A stretch of DNA of 64,000 nt from Streptomyces sp. WAC05374. GTDB lineage: Bacteria; Actinomycetota; Actinomycetes; Streptomycetales; Streptomycetaceae. The notes below the pieces were generated by a model that saw nothing but the letters and a program-made list of their open reading frames with translations, did no database searches and was not told where the DNA came from. The translations under genes were made by a program, and so were the position numbers. The DNA is taken from NCBI RefSeq assembly GCF_004353505.1, contig NZ_SMNQ01000014.1, forward strand, positions 1 to 64,000. Direction: 5' to 3'. Of this stretch, positions 34,974-42,371 are shown one piece after another. Position 1 is the stretch's first letter; each line of letters begins with the position of its first letter.

Positions 34974-35734
34974 CGCCCGGCGCCCTCCCACTTCTGCTGG
35001 ATGTGGCTCATATTGTTCAGCCAGCGCTCCGGCTCGCTCGCGCGGGCCCGGTAGTAGTCAGCCACCTCGGGGTGGGGCAGGATCAGGAACCGGTCGGCCT
35101 CGATGCCCTCGATCAGCGCGTCGGCGACGTCCTCGGGCTCGATGGCGGTGGGGGCGAGGACGAGTTCGCCGGCCGACCCGGCGGCGGTGAGCATGTCGGT
35201 GCGCACGCCCTGGGGGCAGATCGCGTGCACCTTGAGGCCGCGGTGGCGGTAGGTGAGCGAGAGCCATTCGGCGAAGGCGTACGCGCCGTGCTTGGAGACG
35301 CTGTAGGGCGCGGCGCCGACCATGGTGAGCAGTCCGGCGGCCGACACGGTGGAGACGAAGCGCCCGCTGCCGCGCTCCAGCCAGTCGGGCAGCAGGGCGC
35401 GCGCGGCGCGGACGTGGGCCATCACGTTGACGTCCCAGGCGGCCGCCCAGACCTCCTCCCCGGCGAAGGCGTCGCCGGGGGAGGCGAGCCCCGCGTTGGC
35501 GCAGTAGACGTCGACCGTGCCGCCGAGGGCCTCGCGGGCCTCGTCCACGACGGCGGAGGCGTCGCCGGGGACGGCGGTGGCGCCGATCTCGTCGGCGACG
35601 GCCTTGGTGCGGGCGGGGTCGATGTCGTTGACGACGACCCGGGCGCCCTCCGCCGCGAACCGCCGGGCGAGTGCCGCTCCTATGCCGCCGCCCGCTCCGG
35701 TGACGACCACGCCCGCGCCCTGGACCGTATTCAT
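34970..35734 (-). CDS. Short-chain dehydrogenase/reductase
   Basis: This 254-residue SDR has TGAGGGIGAALAR for NAD(P) binding, NAG in YCANAGLA and the catalytic YSVSK motif in GAAPYSVSKHGAYAF, with an upstream Ser in STVSAAG. It oxidises or reduces a hydroxyl, in this context probably an acyl-CoA intermediate. I choose the ATG at 35734 over a TTG six bases upstream, since GAGAGGCGG is well placed. It is first in the operon with the acyl-CoA synthetase and TetR. Confidence 0.93.
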   Translation of the reverse strand: MNTVQGAGVVVTGAGGGIGAALARRFAAEGARVVVNDIDPARTKAVADEIGATAVPGDASAVVDEAREALGGTVDVYCANAGLASPGDAFAGEEVWAAAWDVNVMAHVRAARALLPDWLERGSGRFVSTVSAAGLLTMVGAAPYSVSKHGAYAFAEWLSLTYRHRGLKVHAICPQGVRTDMLTAAGSAGELVLAPTAIEPEDVADALIEGIEADRFLILPHPEVADYYRARASEPERWLNNMSHIQQKWEGAGR

Positions 35735-35783
35735 CGGCAACCGCCTCTCCGTCGTGACCGCTCTCTGCCGTCAGAGGCGACAG

Positions 35784-35799
35784 ACTAACCAGTCGGTAT
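35784..35799. promoter_or_regulatory. Operator-like ATACCGACTGGT (reverse strand) upstream of the SDR operon
   Basis: Read on the minus strand this is ATACCGACTGGTTAGT. The first 12 bases are identical to those of the palindrome upstream of the phosphotransferase operon at 28371-28382. It lies 50-65 bp upstream of the SDR start, in the gap shared with namZ, where a TetR repressor would act. Confidence 0.55.
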
Positions 35800-35897
35800 G
35801 TGCGGGGGGAAGGCCGTGTCGCCCGCCTCGTTCCCTGGGGTGGGCGGGCGCGCTAGCGTGCGTGGCCGGATCGGTCGAACGGTCACGGAGGTGGCGG

Positions 35898-37142
35898 ATG
35901 AACGTGTCCAGACGGGGTCTGCTGGTCGCCGGAGGTGCGGCGGGGGTGACGGCCGCCGCACCGGGCCGGGCGGGCGCGCACGAGAGGGGCCGCCGCCGGG
36001 TGCGGACCGGCTTCGACCGGCTCGCGGCGGACGGGTACGCGGCGCTGGCCGGCCGGCGGGTGGGCGTGGTGACCAACCCCACGGGGGTGACCTCCGAGGT
36101 GCGGCACGTGGTGGACGTGATGCACGCCGACGAGCGGGTGGACCTGGTCGCCGTGTTCGGCCCCGAGCACGGTTTCCGGGGCACGGCCCAGGCGGGCGGC
36201 TCGGAGGGCCGGTACGACGACCCGGCGACGGGGCTGCCGGTGTACGACACGTACCTGAAGAGCGGGCGGGCCCTGGCGGACGTCTTCACCGCCTCGGGCG
36301 TCGACACGGTGGTGTTCGACATCCAGGACGTGGGCGCGCGCTTCTACACGTACATCTGGACGCTGTACGACTGCATGGTCGCGGCCGAGCTGGCGGGGAA
36401 ACGTCTCATGGTGCTGGACCGGCCGAATCCGGTGACCGGGCGGGCGGCCCTGGGGCCCGTCCTGGACAGGGCGTTCGCGACCTTCGTGGGGCGCGAGCCG
36501 ATCGCGCAGGCGCACGGGATGACGGTGGCGGAGCTGGCACGGCTGTTCAACGCCGAGTTCCTGCAGCGGCCGGTGGAGCTGGCCACGGTACGGATGTCGG
36601 GGTGGCGGCGCGCGGACTTCTTCGACGGGACCGGCCTGCCCTGGGTGCCGCCGAGCCCCAACATGCCGACGCCGGACACCGCCCTGGTGTACTCCGGCAC
36701 CTGTCTGTTCGAGGGGACCAACCTGTCCGAGGGCCGGGGCACGACCCGGCCGTTCGAGCTGCTGGGCGCGGAGGGCGCCGACCGGCGCTGGGCGGAGGCG
36801 GCGAACGCGCTGGAGCTGCCGGGCGTGCGCTTCCGGGAGGCGTACTTCACGCCCACGTTCTCCAAGTTCCAGGGGAAGACCGTGGGCGGGGTGCAGGTGC
36901 ACGTGACCGACCGGGAGGTCTTCGACCCGGTGCGCACCGGCATCGGCCTGCTGGTGACGGCGAAGCGGAGCTGGAGCGGCTTCGCCTGGCGCGCCGACAA
37001 CTGGATCGACAAGCTGACCGGTTCGGCGAAGGTCCGGACGATGATCGACGCCGGCGCGGGGACGGACGACGTCGTGGGCGCCTGGGAGGCGGACCTGGCG
37101 GCCTTCCGGGCGGTGCGGCGGGAGTATCTGCTGTACCGCTGA
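35898..37142 (+). CDS. namZ: Exo-beta-N-acetylmuramidase NamZ (DUF1343 family)
   Basis: This 414-residue exported protein begins with a Tat-like leader (MNVSRRGLLVAGGAAGVTAA). The family core follows: GVVTNPTGVT, VFGPEHGFRGTAQAGG, VVFDIQDVGARFYTYIWTLYDCMVAA, LDRPNPV, FEGTNLSEGRGTTRPFE and TFSKFQGKTVGGVQVHV. NamZ/YbbC-type GH171 enzymes release MurNAc from the ends of peptidoglycan fragments, so a role in wall recycling is likely. The ATG at 35898 has CGGAGGTGG just upstream. It is divergent from the SDR operon. Confidence 0.93.
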   Translation: MNVSRRGLLVAGGAAGVTAAAPGRAGAHERGRRRVRTGFDRLAADGYAALAGRRVGVVTNPTGVTSEVRHVVDVMHADERVDLVAVFGPEHGFRGTAQAGGSEGRYDDPATGLPVYDTYLKSGRALADVFTASGVDTVVFDIQDVGARFYTYIWTLYDCMVAAELAGKRLMVLDRPNPVTGRAALGPVLDRAFATFVGREPIAQAHGMTVAELARLFNAEFLQRPVELATVRMSGWRRADFFDGTGLPWVPPSPNMPTPDTALVYSGTCLFEGTNLSEGRGTTRPFELLGAEGADRRWAEAANALELPGVRFREAYFTPTFSKFQGKTVGGVQVHVTDREVFDPVRTGIGLLVTAKRSWSGFAWRADNWIDKLTGSAKVRTMIDAGAGTDDVVGAWEADLAAFRAVRREYLLYR

Positions 37143-37499
37143 CCGCTGACGGTACGCGCCCGCCGCGGCAGGGTGTGGCGGATGGCGGCGGATGGCCGGT
37201 ACCCCAACGGCCCGGCGGCGGGGGCGGGTACGGCCGCGGTGGCGATTCTCGGTCGTCCGCGGCCCCGCCGCACGGGCGCCGCGCGACGGGGGCGGGCGGA
37301 CCGGAGGCCACGGGCGGTCTGCCTCGTCAGTGAGGTGAGGAGCCGTCAGTTCCGCGGGGCCGCCCCACGCGGCCCCGTGGGGGCATTTCACGTCAGATGT
37401 CCCGCTGATGGGTTCCATTCGTTTTTCGATGGAGCCGAACTGGGAACCCGTACGTCCATTCATCGACGCCGAAGTACGAGTGACGGAGGTGGCAGGGCT
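37143..37499. other. 357-bp intergenic stretch with no gene call
   Basis: Open frames here have no recognisable family and no ribosome binding site, and are unlike their neighbours in composition. A G/C-rich part at 37240-37330 gives way to a less G+C-rich stretch at 37385-37470 that probably contains the promoter of the Zn-ribbon gene starting at 37500. I see no strong hairpin. Confidence 0.6.
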
Positions 37500-38108
37500 G
37501 TGGCCGGTTTCCGGAGTCTGGCGAGACAGGTGCGTGATCCGGGGTGCGATCTGGCGCTGCGGCGGTATTCGCTGCGCAAGTGCCTTGAGCGGTTTGCCCC
37601 TTATGGGCATCGGGCGACCTGGGACCACCTGTGCACCAGGCACAGGTTCGGACCCGAGGACCGGGACCCCGATCCGGCGCGGCTGGTGGCCGCGCTCGAC
37701 GAGCTGGAGGAGGCGCGGGCGGTGTGGCTCGCGTACGAGGAGAAGTTCGCGGAGCGCCGCAAGCGGGAGAAGCACGACGGGCTGCGGCGCCCCGGCTGGA
37801 TCGACGACTGGCACCGGCGCACCTGGGGCGGCAACGGCATCGCGCGGTGCGACGACCCGTCGGTGCACCCGACGGTGGCGCTGGCGGAGGCGCTGCGCCG
37901 GCTGATCAAGGCCCTGGAGGCGGAGCCCGGTGAGCACTGCCCGATCTGCGCGGCGGACGAGATCGTCTGGCGGCCGGACCTGTCCAGCGAGCCGTGGTTC
38001 GGCCCGGTGTGCACGGGGTGCGGCGTGGTGATACCGCAGCCGGTGCTGACGGCCGGGGCACTGGCGGCGGCCAAACGGGGGCGGCGCAGGGAGCTCGTGT
38101 CGGCCTGA
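37500..38108 (+). CDS. Hypothetical protein with a C-terminal zinc-ribbon
   Basis: This 202-residue protein begins at GTG 37500 (MAGFRSLARQVRDP), with GGAGG about 11 bases upstream. The N-terminal half is helical and basic (SLRKCLERFAPYGHRATWDHLCTRH). The C-terminal half holds CPIC...CTGC (EHCPICAADEIVWRPDLSSEP...GPVCTGCG), a likely zinc ribbon. I recognise it only as an actinomycete conserved protein. The charged central segment EEKFAERRKREKHDG might contact nucleic acid. Neighbours give no clue. Confidence 0.75.
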   Translation: MAGFRSLARQVRDPGCDLALRRYSLRKCLERFAPYGHRATWDHLCTRHRFGPEDRDPDPARLVAALDELEEARAVWLAYEEKFAERRKREKHDGLRRPGWIDDWHRRTWGGNGIARCDDPSVHPTVALAEALRRLIKALEAEPGEHCPICAADEIVWRPDLSSEPWFGPVCTGCGVVIPQPVLTAGALAAAKRGRRRELVSA

Positions 38109-38192
38109 GGCCGGTGGCGGGCGTGACGGCGCGGGGGCGGGCGCCGGCATCGGTACGCCCCCGTTGTCAGTGGCGGGTGTCACCATCGGGGC

Positions 38193-38963
38193 ATGATCCA
38201 GGTCTGCCTGAACGGGCCGTGCGGAACGGGGGATTCCGCGGCGGTGCCCCTGTCACCGGGGGCGATGGCCGAGTCGGCCGCCGGCGCGGTCGCGGCCGGG
38301 GCCACCGAAGTGCGCGTCCACCCCAGGACGCCCTGCGGGGACGACACGCTCTCCCCGCGCGTGCTGGCCGCGGTGCTCACGGCGGTGCGGGACGTGGTGG
38401 GCGTCCCGGTCGGGGTGCCCACCGGCGCGTGGGCCGAGCCGGACCCCGGGCGGCGGGTGGAGCGGGTGCGCTCGTGGACGGTGCTGCCCGACCGGGCGTC
38501 GGTCGACTGGCACGAGCCGGGTGCCGAGGAGGTGGCCGCCGCGCTGCTGGGGCGTGGCGTGGGTGTGGAGGCGCACGTCCGCTCGGGGACGGACGGGGCG
38601 CGGCGGTTCCTGGCGTCGCCCCTGGCGCCCCGTGTGTCACGGGTGGTGGCCGGGGTGGCGGACCGGGACCCGGTGACGGCCCCGGCGTCGGCCCGCGCCC
38701 TGCTGGCGGAGCTGGGCGGCGCCCCCGGTGTGCCCGTGCTGCTGCACGGCCGGGGCGGCGGCGCGTGGCCCGTGCTGCGCCTGGCGGTGCGGCGGGGGCT
38801 CGCGGCGCGGACGGGCCTGGAGGACACGGCGCTCCTGCCGGACGGGCGGCCCGCGCGGTCCAACGCCCGCCTGGTCGCTGCGGCGTTGGAGGAGCGTGAC
38901 GCTATCAGGCGCCAAATCCGGTGGGCCAGCGGTTTCCCCGGCCGCGACAGTGGGTGGCGATGA
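38193..38963 (+). CDS. BKACE family (3-keto-5-aminohexanoate cleavage-like, DUF849) enzyme
   Basis: This 256-residue protein starts MIQVCLNGPCGTGD and keeps the BKACE barrel pattern: TEVRVHPRTPCGDDTLSP near the metal site, VPVGVPTGAW, SVDWHEPGAEEVA, GVEAHVRSGTDG, VLLHGRGGGAWPVLRLAV and GLEDTALLPDG. BKACE enzymes condense beta-keto acids with acetyl-CoA. It is shorter than many members, and the HxH metal motif of classical members is reduced to a single His (VRVHPR), so activity may differ. The RNA ligase gene follows 25 bp downstream. Confidence 0.85.
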   Translation: MIQVCLNGPCGTGDSAAVPLSPGAMAESAAGAVAAGATEVRVHPRTPCGDDTLSPRVLAAVLTAVRDVVGVPVGVPTGAWAEPDPGRRVERVRSWTVLPDRASVDWHEPGAEEVAAALLGRGVGVEAHVRSGTDGARRFLASPLAPRVSRVVAGVADRDPVTAPASARALLAELGGAPGVPVLLHGRGGGAWPVLRLAVRRGLAARTGLEDTALLPDGRPARSNARLVAAALEERDAIRRQIRWASGFPGRDSGWR

Positions 38964-38988
38964 GAACCGCACCCCGAGGAGCACACCC

Positions 38989-40056
38989 ATGTCGACGCTG
39001 CGTGTCACCGCCGAGCCGCTGACCGTCCACGAGCATCCGAACGCCGACGCCCTGGAGCTGGCCCAAGTGGGCCTGTACCGCGCGGTCGTGGCCAAGGGCG
39101 CCTACCGCACCGGCGATGTCGCCGTCTACATCCCGGAGCAGGCGGTGCTGCCGCCCGCGCTGGTCGAGGAGCTGGGCCTGACCGGCAGGCTGGCCGGGAA
39201 GGCGTCGGACCGGGTGAAGGCGGTGCGGCTGCGCGGGGAGCTGTCCCAGGGCATCGTGTGCCGGCCGCGCGCCCTGGCGGACGTGGACCTGGCGCGGGCG
39301 GCGGCCGAGGGGACGGACTTCGCGGAGGTGCTGGGCATCACCAAGTGGGTGCCTCCGGTGCCCACGACGATGAGCGGCGAGGTGGAGGCGGCGCCGGACC
39401 TGCTGCCGTGGGTCGACATCGAGAACATCCAGCGGTACCCGGGCATCTTCGAGCCGGGCGAGCCGGTGGTGCTGACGGAGAAGCTGCACGGCACGGCCTG
39501 CCTGATGACGTACGTCGCCGCCGAGGAGCGGGTGCGCGTCTCGTCCAAGGGCTTCGGCGCCAAGGGCCTGGCGCTGAGGGAGGACCCGCGCAATCTGTAC
39601 TGGCGCGCGATCCGCGCGTACGGCGTGCCGGCCGTGGCCGCGCGCCTGGCCGCCGCGCTGGGCGCCACCCGGGTGGGTGTGTTCGGGGAGGTCTACGGCG
39701 CGGGCGTGCAGGACCTGGCATACGGCGCCGACGGACGCAGCGAGGGGCTGGGGTACGCGGTCTTCGACGTGTCGGCGGAGATCGACGGGCAGGTCCGCTG
39801 GCTGGACGCGGCCGAGCTGGTCGCGGGCGAGCTGCCGCTGGCGCCCCGGCTGTACACGGGGCCGTACGAGATCGCGAAGGTGCTGGAGCTGGCCACCGGG
39901 CGCGAGACCGTCTCGGGGCGGGAGCTGCACCTGCGCGAAGGCGTGGTCATCCGGTCCGCCACCGAGCGGTACAGCCCCGTGGTGGGCGGCCGGGCGATAG
40001 CCAAGGCGATCAGCCCCGCCTATCTGACCCGGAAGGGCGGCACGGAGTACGAGTGA
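38989..40056 (+). CDS. ATP-dependent RNA ligase (Rnl5/DraRnl-like)
   Basis: This 355-residue protein is built like the Deinococcus RNA ligase family. An N-terminal OB-like tRNA-synthetase-B5-type domain (residues about 1-110) precedes a nucleotidyltransferase core. The core has motif I TEKLHG with nucleophile Lys at residue 165, RVSSKGFGAKG, GVFGEVYGAGVQDL (motif IIIa-like) and a C-terminal LREGVVIRS (motif IV). This fold seals 3'-OH/5'-phosphate RNA nicks. The ATG at 38989 follows GAGGAG. It lies between a BKACE gene and an Hsp20 gene; the biological substrate is unknown. Confidence 0.9.
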   Translation: MSTLRVTAEPLTVHEHPNADALELAQVGLYRAVVAKGAYRTGDVAVYIPEQAVLPPALVEELGLTGRLAGKASDRVKAVRLRGELSQGIVCRPRALADVDLARAAAEGTDFAEVLGITKWVPPVPTTMSGEVEAAPDLLPWVDIENIQRYPGIFEPGEPVVLTEKLHGTACLMTYVAAEERVRVSSKGFGAKGLALREDPRNLYWRAIRAYGVPAVAARLAAALGATRVGVFGEVYGAGVQDLAYGADGRSEGLGYAVFDVSAEIDGQVRWLDAAELVAGELPLAPRLYTGPYEIAKVLELATGRETVSGRELHLREGVVIRSATERYSPVVGGRAIAKAISPAYLTRKGGTEYE

Positions 40057-40061
40057 GCTTT

Positions 40062-40103
40062 CTTGAGTGCCCCCTTGTCAACTTTCGCGGAGCGAGCTAT
40101 AAG
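40062..40103 (+). promoter_or_regulatory. Promoter of the Hsp20 gene with a HAIR-like element
   Basis: CTTGAGT at 40062-40068, then a 7-base spacer, then TGTCAAC at 40076-40082 resembles the HspR-associated inverted repeat CTTGAGT-N7-ACTCAAG, with 4 of 7 matches in the right arm. It overlaps a -35 box, TTGTCA, at 40075-40080; TATAAG at 40098-40103 follows with 17-base spacing. Heat-shock control by HspR or a similar repressor is inferred. Confidence 0.65.
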
Positions 40104-40154
40104 AAATAACGCAGACGGTCAGCACCATCCGTGAGCGCGAAGGAGGAACCGATG

Positions 40155-40577
40155 ATGCTGATGAGGACCGACCCCTTCCGTGAGCTCGACCGGCTCACCG
40201 AACGCCTGCTGGGCACCAGCGCGCATCCGGCGGCCATGCCGATGGACGCCTACCGCGACGGGGACACCTTCGTCGTCCTGCTCGACCTTCCGGGCGTCAC
40301 CCCCGAGAGCATCGACCTGGACGTCGAGCGCAATGTGCTCACCGTCAGGGCCGAGCGCCGCACGGCGCCCCAGAGCGACGCCGAGATGGTGATCGCCGAG
40401 CGGCCGGCCGGCACGTTCAGCCGCCAGCTCTTCCTCGGCGAGACGCTGGACACCGAGCGCATCGAGGCGTCCTACGACATGGGCGTCCTGACCCTGCGCA
40501 TCCCGGTCGCCGAGCAGGCCAAGCCGCGGAAGATCGAGATCAGCGGCGGCAGCGACCGCAGGCAGATCAGTGGCTGA
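40155..40577 (+). CDS. Hsp20/alpha-crystallin family small heat-shock protein
   Basis: This 140-residue protein begins MLMRTDPFRELDRLTERLLG and has the alpha-crystallin domain (about 34-128: AYRDGDTFVVLLDLPGVTPESIDLDV ... GVLTLRIPVAE). Small heat-shock proteins hold unfolding proteins as ATP-independent oligomers. The ATG at 40155 lies 8 bases after AAGGAGG; another ATG at 40152 gives one more Met. The upstream promoter carries a HAIR-like repeat. No other chaperone gene is nearby. Confidence 0.95.
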   Translation: MLMRTDPFRELDRLTERLLGTSAHPAAMPMDAYRDGDTFVVLLDLPGVTPESIDLDVERNVLTVRAERRTAPQSDAEMVIAERPAGTFSRQLFLGETLDTERIEASYDMGVLTLRIPVAEQAKPRKIEISGGSDRRQISG

Positions 40578-40665
40578 TCCGGCCCACCGCGCCGCATGAT
40601 GGGCGGGGACGGGCTTTCCCGGCCCGGCCCCGCCCATGCCCATCGATCGAGGCCGAGGGAGAAAG

Positions 40666-41133
40666 ATGCGCATGCAGTGGGACGCGTTCCTCGCCGCGGT
40701 GCAGGAGCGCGGCGAATACCCCTCCCGGCGGGAGGCCGACCGGGCCGCCCGCGTCGTCCTGGCCCTGCTCGGCGCGCACCTCGTCGGCAACGAGCGGGCC
40801 GAGCTGGCCGCCGGCCTGCCGGAGACCTGCGCGCTGGTGCTGCTCAATCCGCTGCCCGCGGCCGAACCGCTGGGGCCCGAACGGTTCGTGCGGGCCACGG
40901 CCGCGTGGATCGAGGGCGCCACCGAGGAGACGGCCAAGTGGGACATCGGCGCCGTCCTGAGCGTGGTGGCCGACACGGCGGACGAGGAGCTGATGCGCCG
41001 CATCCTGCTCCAACTGCCGCCCGGCTACGACCTGTTGTTCGGCCGCCCCGGCATGAGCGAGCCCGGCCCGGCCGGCATGAGCGAGCCCGGCCCGGCCGGC
41101 ATGAGCGAGCCCGGGCTGCCCCCGGAGGCCTGA
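40666..41133 (+). CDS. DUF2267 protein with C-terminal GMSEPGPA repeats
   Basis: This 155-residue protein has the DUF2267 pattern: FLAAVQERGEYPSRREADRAARVVLALLGAHLVGNERAELAAGLPE, ERFVRATAAWIEGA, then WDIGAVLSVVADTADEELMRRILLQLPPGYDLLF. The C terminus is a run of three GMSEPGPA-type octamers encoded by 24-bp direct repeats at 41050-41115. The family has no known function. The ATG at 40666 follows GAGGGAGA. The gene ends just before a 39-bp minisatellite. Confidence 0.88.
   Translation: MRMQWDAFLAAVQERGEYPSRREADRAARVVLALLGAHLVGNERAELAAGLPETCALVLLNPLPAAEPLGPERFVRATAAWIEGATEETAKWDIGAVLSVVADTADEELMRRILLQLPPGYDLLFGRPGMSEPGPAGMSEPGPAGMSEPGLPPEA
41050..41115. repeat. 24-bp in-frame tandem repeat at the end of the DUF2267 gene
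   Basis: The unit ggcatgagcgagcccggccc+ggcc occurs at 41050-41073 and 41074-41097, with a partial third copy from 41098. It encodes GMSEPGPA octapeptides, so it keeps frame and is likely to vary in copy number. Confidence 0.85.
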
Positions 41134-41135
41134 GC

Positions 41136-41320
41136 GGCCACACCCACGCGCCGCCCGCCCCCGGAGCCCTGAGCAGCCACACCCACGCGCCGCCCGCCCC
41201 CGGAGGCCCGGGCGGCCACACCCACGCGCCGCCCGCCCCCGGAGGCGCGCGCCGCCCGCCCCCGGAGGCCCGGGCGGCCACACCCACGCGCCGCCCGCCC
41301 CCGGAGGCCCGGGCGGCCGG
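41136..41320. repeat. 39-bp minisatellite between DUF2267 and soxR
   Basis: The unit begins ggccacacccacgcgccgcc and continues to ggaggcccgggc. Copies start at 41136, 41175, 41214 and 41276; a shortened copy of about 23 bases separates the last two. The period of 39 is a multiple of three, and one plus-strand frame through it is open, encoding SGHTHAPPAPG-like repeats, but out of frame with DUF2267. It separates two convergent stops. Confidence 0.85.
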
Positions 41321-41322
41321 GG

Positions 41323-41808
41323 TCACCGCGCCGCCTCCCCCGGCGCCGGCCGGCGCCCCTCGGGCAGGAGGCGCGAGCCGGTCAGGCGCTCACCGAAGAC
41401 GTCGTCCGGATTGGACAGCACGCACGTCTCCAGGGAGAGGCAGCCGCACCCGATGCAGTCGGTGAGGTGGTCGCGCAACCGGCCGAGCTGCTTTATCCGT
41501 TCGTCGAGTTCCGAGCGCCACGCCTCGGACAGGCGCGCCCAGTCCTCCCTGGTGGGCGTGCGCTCCTCCGGGAGCTCGGCGAGCGCGGCCCTGATCGTCG
41601 CGAGCGGGATGCCCACGCGCTGGGCGGCGCGCACGAAGGCGACGCGGCGCAGCGCGTCCCTGCTGTAGCGGCGCTGGTTGCCGCTGGTGCGGCGACTGCT
41701 GATGAGGCCCTTGGACTCGTAGAAGTGCAGGGCCGAGACGGCCGCTCCGCTGCGGGCGGAGAGCTGGCCGACGGTGAGCTCGTGGATCTTCTCTGGAATC
41801 TGCGGCAC
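41323..41808 (-). CDS. soxR: Redox-sensing transcriptional regulator SoxR
   Basis: This 161-residue MerR-family protein has its helix-turn-helix at residues about 12-58 (LTVGQLSARSGAAVSALHFYESKGLI). A dimerisation helix and the [2Fe-2S] ligands C118, C121, C123 and C129 (CIGCGCLSLETC) follow. In Streptomyces SoxR senses redox-active secondary metabolites. The GTG at 41806-41808 begins MPQIPEKIHELTVGQ, as in S. coelicolor SoxR from memory; the upstream ATG at 41889 would run through the MaoC promoter. The ribosome site is weak. Confidence 0.95.
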   Translation of the reverse strand: MPQIPEKIHELTVGQLSARSGAAVSALHFYESKGLISSRRTSGNQRRYSRDALRRVAFVRAAQRVGIPLATIRAALAELPEERTPTREDWARLSEAWRSELDERIKQLGRLRDHLTDCIGCGCLSLETCVLSNPDDVFGERLTGSRLLPEGRRPAPGEAAR

Positions 41809-41870
41809 CCCTCGGAGCCTACTGGGCGCCCCCGGCGGTCCGTTGACAGGAGCGCCCCGCGCCAGCATGC

Positions 41871-41886
41871 TGAGCAAGCGCTTAGA
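41871..41886. promoter_or_regulatory. TGAGCAAGCGCTTAGA operator upstream of the MaoC gene
   Basis: This 16-base sequence, containing the palindrome AAGCGCTT, lies just downstream of a TTGACA -35 box at 41843-41848 and 24 bp before the MaoC ATG. An identical 16-base copy occurs at 43068-43083, upstream of the neighbouring TetR gene. It is therefore probably that repressor's site. Confidence 0.7.
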
Positions 41887-41909
41887 CATCGAGAGTCAGG
41901 GAGCGGGAC

Positions 41910-42371
41910 ATGGCAGAGCCGAGGATCTTCACGTCCGCCGACGAGCTGCGCGGCGCGGTCGGCGAGCAGCTCGGGCACAGCGACTGGCTGGAGATCGAGC
42001 AGAAGCGGATCGACCTGTTCGCCGAGGCCACGGGCGACCACCAGTGGATCCACGTGGACCCGGAGCGGGCCGCGGCCGGGCCGTTCGGGACGACCATCGC
42101 GCACGGCTACCTGACGCTGTCGCTGCTCCCCCTGTTCGTCCCGCAGATCATGCGCGTCGAGGGCATGCGGATGGGCGTCAACTACGGCACGAACAAGGTC
42201 CGCTTCCCCGCCCCCGTGCCCGTCGGGTCACGGCTGCGCGCGACGGCGCGCCTCGAGGACGTCACGGACGCGGGCGGCGGCGTGCAGGTCACGGCCGTGG
42301 TGACGGTGGAGCGCGAGGGCGGCGACAAGCCGGTGTGCGTCGCCGAGTCGGTCTCCCGCTACTACTTCTGA
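41910..42371 (+). CDS. MaoC family dehydratase
   Basis: This 153-residue hotdog-fold enzyme has the hydratase pattern FAEATGDHQWIHVDPERAAAGPFGTTIAHGYLTLSLLP, with catalytic Asp and His in DHQWIHVD, and TNKVRFPAPVPVG. It hydrates enoyl-CoA in fatty acid metabolism. The gene overlaps the convergent TetR gene by 10 bp. A promoter with TTGACA and the twin operator lies upstream. Confidence 0.93.
   Translation: MAEPRIFTSADELRGAVGEQLGHSDWLEIEQKRIDLFAEATGDHQWIHVDPERAAAGPFGTTIAHGYLTLSLLPLFVPQIMRVEGMRMGVNYGTNKVRFPAPVPVGSRLRATARLEDVTDAGGGVQVTAVVTVEREGGDKPVCVAESVSRYYF

Noticed and set aside
41136..41320. Minisatellite considered as a CRISPR array
   Set aside because: Copies are contiguous with no unique spacers.
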